The notes below the pieces were generated by a model, which was given only the letters and a program-made list of their open reading frames with translations, was not told the DNA's origin and searched no databases. A stretch of DNA of 12,492 bases from Asparagopsis taxiformis (taxonomy: Eukaryota > Rhodophyta > Florideophyceae > Bonnemaisoniales > Bonnemaisoniaceae), in NCBI GenBank assembly GCA_030407315.1, contig JALQPE010001011.1, positions 1 through 12,492 on the forward strand, given 5' to 3'. The position numbers and the translations under genes were made by a program. Positions within the stretch are counted from its first letter, which is position 1. Every line of letters begins with the position of its first letter. Positions 7,201 to 12,492 of the stretch are shown here, in pieces.

Positions 7201-8400
7201 CTTGGTCCGCTGCCCGAGACTCCGCGCCAACGCCGCTTCGTACTCGTAATCGCAGACCGCTATAGCAAACTCTGCCGACTCATCGCGCTCGGACGCGTAT
7301 CCGCACTCGCCGTTGCGAAGGCATTTTGCCGAGACTGGGTTTTCGTCTATGGACCGCCGCGCACGCTACTTTCGGACAATGGACCGCAATTCCGCTCGAA
7401 GCTGTTCCAGGAGACTTGCGCGCTGATGGGTACGCGGAACATATTCACAACGACGTACCACCCGCAATCGAACGGACAAGTCGAGCGCATGAATCGCACT
7501 ATCGTCGCGACGCTGCGCCATTATGTGGATGAAGAGCGCAGAGATTGGGACGAGCATTTGGACGCGCTAGCATACGCTTACAACCGCGCGATACACCGCT
7601 CGACGAATACGTCGCCGTTCGAACTCACGCTCACGCGCTATCCCGTATCGCTGGGAACGGAGCAAGTGGACACGATTCGCAGCACGCCATTCCTTCGCAT
7701 GGAATTTCTCGCACGATTATCGGACGCGTACGCACGCTCGGCGAACGCGTTGAAGAAAGCGCAAGCGAGATACAAGCGCGACTTTGACCGCGGCGTGCGC
7801 ACGGTGAATAAGGATATCAAGGTTGGCGATCAAGTGTACCTGGACACTCGCGCGGGAGCGACGACACGAACGCAGGGCAACGACGGAGCGCACACGTCGA
7901 AGTTAGACTATCCTGTGTCGGGCCCTTTCCCGGTTATAGGCTGCCGCGGACACACGTACGAAATCATAATCGACGGTGTCCCCGAACTCGTCAGCTCCGA
8001 CCGCGTTCGCATAGCACCGCGTTACGCGACGCATGCGCCAACGACGTGGGACGACGTAGAAGAAGACATTAACACGGAGAACGCGAACGACGCAGAGCGA
8101 CGGGATGGACGCGAAATTAATGAGGCGCGCAAGGTCGACCCGGAAGCCGGGTACGGGACGCGCGAGTTCATGATTGACAGGTTGACAGCCGAGGGCATCG
8201 ACGATACCGGCACGCCCGTATTCCGAGTGCGCTGGAAAGGCTACTCTCCGCGCGATGATACGTGGGAGTCCGAAGCGTCCCTGCCCGCGCCTATCGTCGC
8301 CCGTTTTCGCCGTGATCAAGGGGGCCCGCCTCTAAAACCGCTGCGCGCGCTACTGCCGACGGCCCTGCGACGCTGCGTAACCGCCGAAGTCGCCCAATGA
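4285..8400 (+). CDS. pol: Pol polyprotein: protease, RT, RNase H, integrase, chromodomain
   Basis: An intact 1371-codon frame, counted from ATG 4285, though open from 4123 and probably entered by -1 shift at 4216. The aspartic protease has D48-T-G, with the ILGADF flap-distal motif near 118-123. Reverse transcriptase spans about 345-550, with D445 in TLDCNSGYW and YLDD at 507-510. RNase H spans about 652-775, with catalytic-type D659, E702, D727 and D770. Integrase has an H902-H909-C939-C942 zinc finger and a D971, D1031, E1067 core (35 residues between the last two), then GPF at 1213. A chromodomain lies at about 1294-1345 with F1295, W1317 and Y1320 in the aromatic-cage positions. All motifs are present, so Pol looks catalytically competent. 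RNase H before integrase, plus the terminal chromodomain, define a chromovirus-like Ty3/gypsy Pol. Confidence 0.97.
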   Translation: MTQPPREKPPPLPPETVVLFQTPTANYKLEIRVGYNLRTATAVTAVLDTGAGPSLIRENVLGADWKRHATPPTLRCAIIDANGRRLAPNASLRLSVLLGARAHLQTFLVMPRLSVPCILGADFIDRVVRMIYTGPQRALRTRYGDHVPMLPRTPTKPRRAPTPKTTRPTEFAPIRVARRTSIPPHATQAIEVTTGADGRCIMIPATDLYGQKLLRLANGETQVKRNVPFSVHVHNAGTRLQILPKGMKVGAAVPNPVGCLQVAQEAPTPQDRPPDDATPCNATNPPDLREADGIANATPHWEDLLRATLRDERVDDDLHARIIEMLRKHERMWNGTLGAIHATEHRIELVPGATPVNQPPYRAGHASREIIRTQVDKMLRAGVIEPATSEWASPVVVVPKKDGTSRFCIDYRRLNAATVKDAYPIPRMDDCVDSLGNATVFTTLDCNSGYWQIPVAHADRDKTTFTSHVGTYRFCRMPFGLSNAPATFQRALDILLANVKWQHCLVYLDDVIIFSADVNAHVHHVDEILGILGRAGVSLKFAKTEFFKRSVDYLGHTISPGKLSVPTTKCDALRDATYPTTKTQLRSFLGTCNVYRRFIEKFAFIAAPLTQLLKKDQGDNLPAPTPEQTRAFESLRQAMLSPPILRLPREGHPYVLDTDASQGQIGCALLQLDTDDDVLHPVGYWSRTLNDAERNYSTTERECLAVVWAVLLLRAYLEGRKFTVRTDHNSLRWILNMTSAEGRLARWRLRLAEFEFDVEYKKGKRHVIADALSRMATRSGDETEIPDEIPCFDAANIVEPHADAYVRADAALLCDYAEYYPSLDCLLTSRACIEPPVSADEWIREQATDEFCQNAKRDVETEPQSRFHLSPDGILMRTAPLDGATQIVVPEAIKGRILRANHYAVTAGHPGARRMYDAIRRAYYWPMMSVDVYTTVRQCDACARNRVTQYRHTNALKLFPATRPLEDVAIDILGPLPETPRQRRFVLVIADRYSKLCRLIALGRVSALAVAKAFCRDWVFVYGPPRTLLSDNGPQFRSKLFQETCALMGTRNIFTTTYHPQSNGQVERMNRTIVATLRHYVDEERRDWDEHLDALAYAYNRAIHRSTNTSPFELTLTRYPVSLGTEQVDTIRSTPFLRMEFLARLSDAYARSANALKKAQARYKRDFDRGVRTVNKDIKVGDQVYLDTRAGATTRTQGNDGAHTSKLDYPVSGPFPVIGCRGHTYEIIIDGVPELVSSDRVRIAPRYATHAPTTWDDVEEDINTENANDAERRDGREINEARKVDPEAGYGTREFMIDRLTAEGIDDTGTPVFRVRWKGYSPRDDTWESEASLPAPIVARFRRDQGGPPLKPLRALLPTALRRCVTAEVAQ
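8164..8320 (+). other. Chromodomain at the integrase C-terminus
   Basis: Pol residues about 1294-1345 carry the pattern EF, then VRWKGYSPRDDTWE, then a short terminal helix, the signature of chromodomains fused to chromovirus integrases. The aromatic cage positions are filled (F1295, W1317, Y1320). In related elements this module steers integration towards chromatin with methylated histone H3. Binding here is inferred from the retained residues. Confidence 0.88.
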
Positions 8401-8512
8401 AGCGCTCAGCCCCGAGGGAGGCGCCCGATGGCGCGCCGCGAAAAACGACACCTACCCGCATCAGCGCGCGTATTGCAAGCCGACAAGCGACGCCCCGGGC
8501 GCAACGCAATTA

Positions 8513-8920
8513 ATGCACGAAGCGTTGCGGGCGGTGGGGTTGCCATCCACGTGCGTTTACGTCGACGAAGAAGCTGCGCGAGCGCCAGATGACCACCTGG
8601 CAGCGGTAAGCATCCAACGCAAACACAGCTACCCGCCTTGCATCACGCCAAACTACTATCAGCAGCAGGGACCGGGAGGAGATACGACTTATTACCGCCA
8701 AGCGTCGCAGCGCCACGCAACCGCTTCGTCGCACAACACGCAAACGCTTCCTCGAACGCCTTGTAACCGTTTCGGCGGACGCCACGCAATCGCCGTTCGC
8801 GCCAACGCTCCGTCGTTCGCCACTCCCCGCGCACTCGACATTCTATCGCTGAATGACCTGGAACTACTGCCGCGCGCAATGAAGCGACGCCGCTCGCGAG
8901 CCGCGTACGTGTGCGCCTGA
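8513..8920 (+). CDS. Hypothetical sense ORF directly after pol (ORF3, first segment)
   Basis: I do not recognise this product. The frame is open from 8381, overlapping the last 20 bases of pol in the +1 frame, and has its first ATG at 8513, giving 135 residues from there. Composition is protein-like rather than the Arg/Ala/Pro-rich output of chance frames in this DNA: it has many Tyr, Asn, Gln and Asp (for example PNYYQQQGPGG), and codon choice resembles pol. No signal peptide, membrane segment or known motif is visible, so an envelope role is not supported. The coding-like signal continues in other frames to 9723, which suggests a longer decayed gene. It could instead be untranslated 3' RNA. 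Confidence 0.4.
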   Translation: MHEALRAVGLPSTCVYVDEEAARAPDDHLAAVSIQRKHSYPPCITPNYYQQQGPGGDTTYYRQASQRHATASSHNTQTLPRTPCNRFGGRHAIAVRANAPSFATPRALDILSLNDLELLPRAMKRRRSRAAYVCA

Positions 8921-8924
8921 CAGG

Positions 8925-9146
8925 TTGGACACGATTCGACGTTTGCCCGCCGCGCTACTACCCGCGCCGACTACCCGCGCAAAGACGCGCCGCCCCGGAC
9001 TAAACTACCTGAATCTCGACGCTTGGCAACACACGAAGGGGCCCTCACAGACGCTGGTCGGTCCGGCATCGACACGCGTCGCGCGGGACGCCACCACCGC
9101 GAAAATATTGAGCCCCCTCGCTGACGCTCGAGACGTTGCCTGTTAA
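8925..9146 (+). CDS. ORF3, second segment (shifted frame)
   Basis: This lies in the +1 frame relative to the segment ending at 8920, and no ATG opens it; the first possible start is TTG at 8925. About 73 codons with mixed residues (including GLNYLNLDAWQH) follow before a stop at 9144-9146. It probably continues the preceding frame after an indel around 8900-8925. I see no recognisable domain. Confidence 0.25.
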   Translation: MDTIRRLPAALLPAPTTRAKTRRPGLNYLNLDAWQHTKGPSQTLVGPASTRVARDATTAKILSPLADARDVAC

Positions 9147-9723
9147 GAAGTGCGATGAGCGCGAGAAGCCCATGACGGACGTTGCGTTAATCTCGTTAAA
9201 CAGGCGCCACGCAATATCCGCCGCTTGCATTCCGGTCGCCTTTCGTTCGCCACGCGACTATCCACCGTATACGCCGCAAAACGCCTTCGCCCCGTCGTCC
9301 GCAACGCGACGCCTGCACGAACGAGCGTCTCGCACACCGAAGGCTGAGGACCACCTCGCAGCCAAACTGTCGTGCACCCGCCACTGGAGTCACAGGGGCG
9401 CACCATGCCGCCAACGCACTTTTCGTGCGAAAACAAGGGGGTTGGTCATCGATCAGGCGCCAGGTATGCAGGGGTGGCCCAGCGGATTGGAAATGAGGCC
9501 GTCCCAAAACTTGCATCGGGCTGGGACGGACGCGTTGCGAGGCCGCCGGCTCGACCCCCTCGTCGTGACAAGGCGTCTGCCGCTGGCGCCGTCTGATTGG
9601 CCGACCGCGTACGTGCGGACGACGGATCGCGCACGCCAGCGAATGACGTCATCGCGTTGGCCACCTCGCGCGAGCGCAGCGCTGGAATCCGCCGCCGGCC
9701 GCCAAAAATCGTGCGGAAATTGA
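9136..9723 (+). CDS. ORF3, third segment (shifted frame)
   Basis: The frame opens at 9112, again +1 relative to the segment before, and runs to TGA at 9721-9723. The first 90 or so codons look coding (KKCDEREKPMTDVALISLNR, then RDYPPYTPQN). After about 9420 the residues become Arg/Ala/Pro-rich, as in chance frames, so the true end is unclear. Two short patterns recall the first segment (DDHLAA with EDHLAA, and YPPCITPN with YPPYTPQN), which may hint at an old internal duplication. Function unknown. Confidence 0.28.
   Translation: MPVKKCDEREKPMTDVALISLNRRHAISAACIPVAFRSPRDYPPYTPQNAFAPSSATRRLHERASRTPKAEDHLAAKLSCTRHWSHRGAPCRQRTFRAKTRGLVIDQAPGMQGWPSGLEMRPSQNLHRAGTDALRGRRLDPLVVTRRLPLAPSDWPTAYVRTTDRARQRMTSSRWPPRASAALESAAGRQKSCGN
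9499..9529 (+). other. Hairpin with 8-bp perfect stem
   Basis: CCGTCCCA (9499-9506) and TGGGACGG (9522-9529) are exact inverted repeats around a 15-nt loop. Its role is unknown. It may be an RNA structure in the 3' part of the genomic RNA. Confidence 0.45.
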
Positions 9724-9734
9724 GCGCGAATGCA

Positions 9735-9890
9735 GCGAAATAACCGGGCCAAAAAAATCGAGCCAAAAAAATCGCCCAGAAATTGAGTTCGATTTTGGCA
9801 AGAAAATCGGGCCATTTGATCAAGCTAAAAATATCGGCTCAGAAATTCCACCTGGAATTTTTGGCGCGAAATTTTTGATCAATCCGTTCC
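9735..9890. repeat. AT-rich island with short repeats and a hairpin
   Basis: In otherwise GC-rich DNA this block is rich in A and T. GCCAAAAAAATCG occurs twice 14 bp apart (9748-9760, 9762-9774), with looser copies near 9797 and 9823. TTTGATCAA occurs twice (near 9816 and 9875). AAATTCCA (9843-9850) and TGGAATTT (9853-9860) form a perfect 8-bp inverted repeat. No coding signal is seen. It could be an old insertion or a regulatory or structural spacer. Confidence 0.6.
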
Positions 9891-10419
9891 TGGCCAGCCG
9901 TGCGTGTCGTCGCTAGCGCGTTCTGATTGGTGCGCTTCCTGCCCGCACGTATCTCGCGATCGCCGACGCGTTCGGCGAATGAGAAGCGCGCAAACCCAAA
10001 CCGCCACCCACGTGCGTGCTTGCAGGGAACTGGCGCTGGTATGCACCCGGAATAGTACCATGCCGTTCCTCCCCCACCCCGGAGCGACACGAACGGCGAG
10101 CGAAGGCGGACACGCGACTATGGAACGCGAAAAGCAAAACGAATCCCGAGAGCGCAAACGACGAAATGCGCGCCGACGAAACGAATAGCGAACGCACGAC
10201 GAGAAAGCGAACGACGACGAACGCGCGAAGCGCGCCCGAACGAATGAGCTCCCGCCGACGCGAGTAGAGAATTCACGACGGCGGTGCCCCCCAGTACGCT
10301 TACGTAACCTCCCGTTTTGGTTCCTGCCCCTCCCATCCCTACCGAGTCAAGAAACGCCCTTGCCGCAAGATATAGGGCACGACCCGAAGAGCCACACTAT
10401 GCATAAACTGGTTGCGTAG
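9891..10419. other. Stretch without a convincing gene
   Basis: Frames here give Arg/Glu/Lys-rich or Pro-rich products on either strand (for example plus 10016-10267). The plus frame containing 9904 reads to 10782 with only two stops, both TAG (10186-10188, 10417-10419). That is weak evidence for a decayed sense gene. ATTGG, a CCAAT box on the minus strand, occurs near 9926. Nothing else can be supported. Confidence 0.4.
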
Positions 10420-10782
10420 TTTGCGAGACTCCCGGACGCCGACGCGATCACCGGGCAAGTACAGCTTCAAGTAGCGACGCGCGACACCCAACTGCGTCAA
10501 CAAGAAGACCACGCGCAGGCGAACCAATGCAGCCGCGAACGCGAACGCGTACGCGCTGGCTATGCCGCGTATCGCACTGACGAGAGGATGAAGCTAAAAC
10601 TTGGGATTAACTCAGGCAAGTGGAGATGTTTAATCTATGCGGCGCGACGATCTACCGCGCGGCCGAGCGGCAACTACGAAGTATCCGTGTGCGAGTCATC
10701 ACCACGGCGTTTACAACGAGTGGACGAGCTGCCCACCGCCTCGCGCGCGCGAGCGCGGCTTGAAGCCGTATCTGCTTCGTGA
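10420..10782 (+). pseudogene. Possible sense ORF remnant, coiled-coil-like
   Basis: Open after the TAG at 10417-10419 and ending with TGA at 10780-10782. The first 55 codons are Gln/Arg/Asp/Glu-rich (including QLQVATRDTQLRQQED), as in a coiled coil, with codon choice like pol. The only ATG is at 10588, past the best part. The minus strand also has an open frame at 10339-10527, so chance cannot be excluded. I recognise no family. Confidence 0.22.
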
Positions 10783-10964
10783 CGGCGTCGACGCTCGGGA
10801 TTCACTACGCGGATGACGCGCCCTTGTTGCACGCCAATGCGCAGGAGAGGGATACTAGCGCGCGACGACGCTGCTCCTGCAGCGCGAGCGCGATTCATCG
10901 GACGTGCGCCACCGCGACCCGCCCCGACTCTTCCTGCTGCCACTGATGCCGTTCCCCGCGCCGC

Positions 10965-12073
10965 CTATTCACGCAAACCGCTCACCGATTGAGTTCCGCC
11001 GGTAGACGCAACCCCCTCCGCTGAAGCTGTGAGCGACTTCTGCACATGCCCGATGATACTGTTCAGCGGTGCGCTGAGTCGATGCGTACGCTCGATTGTG
11101 TCTTGAAGCTGACGGACGGTCTCTTGCTCGCGCGTTTGATATTTGCGACGCACTACTGCGACGCACTCTTCGCTGCGCTTGCGTTCGCTCGCTAGGGTGG
11201 ATTCAACGTCGCCCAGCGCGCTCTGCTCTCTCTTGGGCTAAGTCCGCCGCCTCGCAACGCACGTGAAGAGCAGTGATCATGGCGCGATTTCCGTCAACGA
11301 CCCGCTGATGCGCCGCGGCGCGTACTTGCAGCGCGCGGATATCGTTTTGCATCTGTTCGATACGCTTCGCGTCTTCGTCCGCCTTGCACACAAGCTTCGC
11401 TTCGCGGTTAGCCGCTTCTTTCACCGTCTTCTCCGCTTCTCGCAAAACCTTGAACGCCTCGTCGCACGTTCTGGCCGCTTAGTCAAGGCGCCCCATAGCT
11501 TGGTCGCGAGCTTCCGCAACCGCTGTCACGCGCGCCAACACTTCGTCGCGAGTCTGCTCAGCAGACGATACACGCACTAGCGCTTCATCAAGAGCTTTTT
11601 CGACCGACGCCACTCGCGCCAGTGCCTCGTCTCGGCTCCTTTCGGCTGTGGAGAGCTGGTACCGCATTGCGCCAACGTCCGTTCCGGCTGCAGCGCCGCC
11701 CGTTCCGTCGCTAAGCTCCGCCGTACCCCCCGTATCACTGGTCATCGCAGCACCCTCGCCCGCGTCATTAGATACCGCTGCCGGAACGCACGGCAGACGC
11801 AGAAGTTGGAGTGGTGGTGGCGTCTACCGTAGCTACGACCTCAGACGAAGTACTGCCGCCTTTTCCAGGACCGCTCGACGACGCGAGCGCGGACGCGCTT
11901 AAGGAAGATGCTTGCGCCATGGACTTGTAATAAGGACTCTCCGGGCCTGAAAGAGAAAGGAAATGGGACGCCCGGGCAGCGTGGGGTGACACGTTCGTCG
12001 GCGTCGCAGGTTCGTCGCGAGGCGCGGCGCCGGCACGAAGCCAGCCAGGAAGAGCGTTATTTTCGTGCGACAT
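10965..12073 (-). pseudogene. Antisense accessory gene, coiled-coil protein, broken
   Basis: This gene lies opposite to gag-pol, just inside the 3' LTR. I do not recognise it. ATG at 12073-12071 begins a segment (MSHENN..., with SGPESPYYKS) that is Ser/Thr-rich and ends at 11768. The signal continues in the +1 frame from about 11790, through a Gly/Ala-rich stretch and then a long coiled coil. A 14-residue repeat built on RDEALARV lies at 11643-11482. An in-frame TAA at 11481-11479 interrupts it, but coiled-coil sequence continues directly in the same frame. A second +1 shift falls near a GA run at 11225-11234, and the last segment ends with TAG at 10967-10965. That frame stays open past the TAG to 10674 with an Arg/Gly/Ala-rich extension. 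The total is about 370 codons. The plus strand across this region gives only hydrophobic/Arg shadow frames. Confidence 0.55.
11482..11643 (-). repeat. 14-codon (42-bp) repeat inside the antisense coiled coil
   Basis: Four units begin at E, E, E and A, 14 residues apart (ERSRDEALARV, EKALDEALVRV, EQTRDEVLARV, AEARDQAMGRL). Fourteen residues equal two heptads, so the hydrophobic register is kept, as expected for a real coiled coil. The units have diverged, so the repeat is not recent. Confidence 0.75.
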
Positions 12074-12274
12074 TCCAAAATGCAAGTGCGTGCGTCGACG
12101 AAGAAGGAACACGGGCGGCGAGGAAACGAGCGCGCGAGACGGAATGAAAAGAAGAAGAGTAACAAAGAGAGAAGGAATCACAAGAAGAATGGAGAGAGGA
12201 ATGGAAGGTAAGAGATGAATATGTACGCGGAGAGGTAACGCGCGAGGACGCGCTGTGGAGTTAGTCGGGGGGAG
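12074..12274 (-). promoter_or_regulatory. Putative leader of the antisense gene (pyrimidine-rich on the minus strand)
   Basis: The plus strand is strongly purine-rich from about 12124 to 12222, so the antisense transcript would carry a long C/T-rich leader before its ATG at 12073. The gag ATG is likewise preceded by a C/T tract (2199-2245). A TCATTCC motif on the minus strand near 12145 could be an initiator. This is suggestive only. Confidence 0.3.
12267..12274 (+). other. Polypurine tract (plus-strand primer)
   Basis: GGGGGGAG directly abuts the TGTGATG start of the 3' LTR. This is the expected place and base content for the RNase H-resistant primer of plus-strand DNA synthesis, and it fixes the LTR start at 12275. 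Confidence 0.88.
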
Positions 12275-12492
12275 TGTGATGCAATTTATGTTGCAAGCGC
12301 GCGCGCGGGTCGGAGCGATGCGTCGCGTTGAGTCCGCGTGCATCCGCGTTTAGTTAGTTAGTAAGCGAGCGTACGCGTGGCGATACAATTACGTGTCACG
12401 GCGCGCTTGCGCGAACGCGTACGATTGCGAGCTTGGCGCCACGTGTAGCGCCTTTTGCGAAATTCCCTTTATTTCCCCTTTTTTGGGTTTTT
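12275..12492 (+). repeat. 3' LTR, truncated by the window edge
   Basis: The first 218 bases of the 3' LTR match 909-1125 with one substitution (T12286 against C920) and one extra T in the run before GGGTTTTT. The remaining roughly 570 bases, the LTR end and the right target-site copy lie outside the window. The near identity indicates a recent insertion. Confidence 0.96.

Larger units (their letters stand above)
909..12492 (+). mobile_element. Ty3/gypsy chromodomain LTR retrotransposon, right end cut by window
   Basis: A near-identical direct repeat begins at 909 and again at 12275, both starting TGTGATG. Between them, in order, lie a tRNA-type primer-binding site, gag with a CCHC knuckle, pol in the order protease, RT, RNase H, integrase, chromodomain, then a long accessory region and a polypurine tract abutting the second repeat. 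Integrase downstream of RT/RNase H and the terminal chromodomain place it among Ty3/gypsy chromoviruses. With a 785-bp LTR the full element would be about 12.1 kb, long for a chromovirus, mainly because of about 3.9 kb between pol and the polypurine tract. The 3' LTR end and the right target-site copy lie outside the window. Confidence 0.97.

Noticed and set aside
9466..9560. tRNA-like look of GGGTGGCCCAGCGG followed by a stem
   Set aside because: No complete cloverleaf or B-box is present. Only a simple 8-bp hairpin is supported.
8513..9723. Envelope gene after pol
   Set aside because: No signal peptide, membrane helix, cleavage site or glycosylation-rich ectodomain is visible.
11263..11580. 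105-codon plus frame
   Set aside because: It is the complement of the antisense coiled coil. The minus strand has the regular 14-residue repeat and plausible residues.
1..12492. CRISPR array or prokaryotic operon
   Set aside because: No regularly spaced repeats with unique spacers and no bacterial gene layout. The content is a eukaryotic retrotransposon.

Overview
The window is eukaryotic DNA dominated by one LTR retrotransposon of the Ty3/gypsy (Metaviridae) class, chromodomain (chromovirus-like) branch. It starts at 909 (TGTGATG) and runs off the right edge, 218 bases into its 3' LTR, so the whole element should be about 12.1 kb. The host cannot be named from sequence alone. The DNA is GC-rich and very rich in CpG, with no sign of CpG decay or RIP-like mutation, and the Pol style would fit a microbial eukaryote such as an oomycete or fungus. 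That is an impression, not a result.

Layout: 1-908 is flanking DNA carrying a damaged open frame with a 13-14 codon tandem repeat, cut by the insertion. The 5' LTR is 909-1693 (TGT...ACA). It is followed after 2 nt by a primer-binding site at 1696-1716 that fits the 3' end of a tRNA with a C1-G72 pair and A73, the signature of eukaryotic tRNA-Tyr. A leader with a polypyrimidine tract (1717-2270) leads to gag (2271-4240), which has a capsid region and a CCHC zinc knuckle but is broken by a one-base frame change near 2993-3010. Pol (4285-8400, open from 4123) is a single intact frame holding protease, reverse transcriptase, RNase H, integrase and a C-terminal chromodomain. Gag and Pol overlap in the -1 frame at a textbook frameshift signal: GGGAAAC at 4216-4222, a 6-nt spacer, and a 9-bp hairpin whose loop holds the gag stop codon.

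An unusually long stretch of about 3.9 kb lies between the pol stop and the polypurine tract (12267-12274). It holds a sense-strand coding-like series right after pol (8381-9723, three frames), an AT-rich repeat island (about 9735-9890), a doubtful sense frame (10420-10782), and an antisense coiled-coil gene (12073 to 10965) with a 14-residue repeat, broken by two frameshifts and one internal stop. Neither accessory gene is one I recognise.

How the parts work together: LTR-driven RNA would give Gag and, by -1 frameshifting, Gag-Pol. A tRNA would prime minus-strand synthesis at the PBS, and the polypurine tract would prime the plus strand. Integrase with its chromodomain would insert the copy, possibly into methylated-H3 chromatin. 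The two LTRs differ by one substitution and one T-run indel over 217 bases, so the insertion is young even though its gag and antisense gene read as broken.
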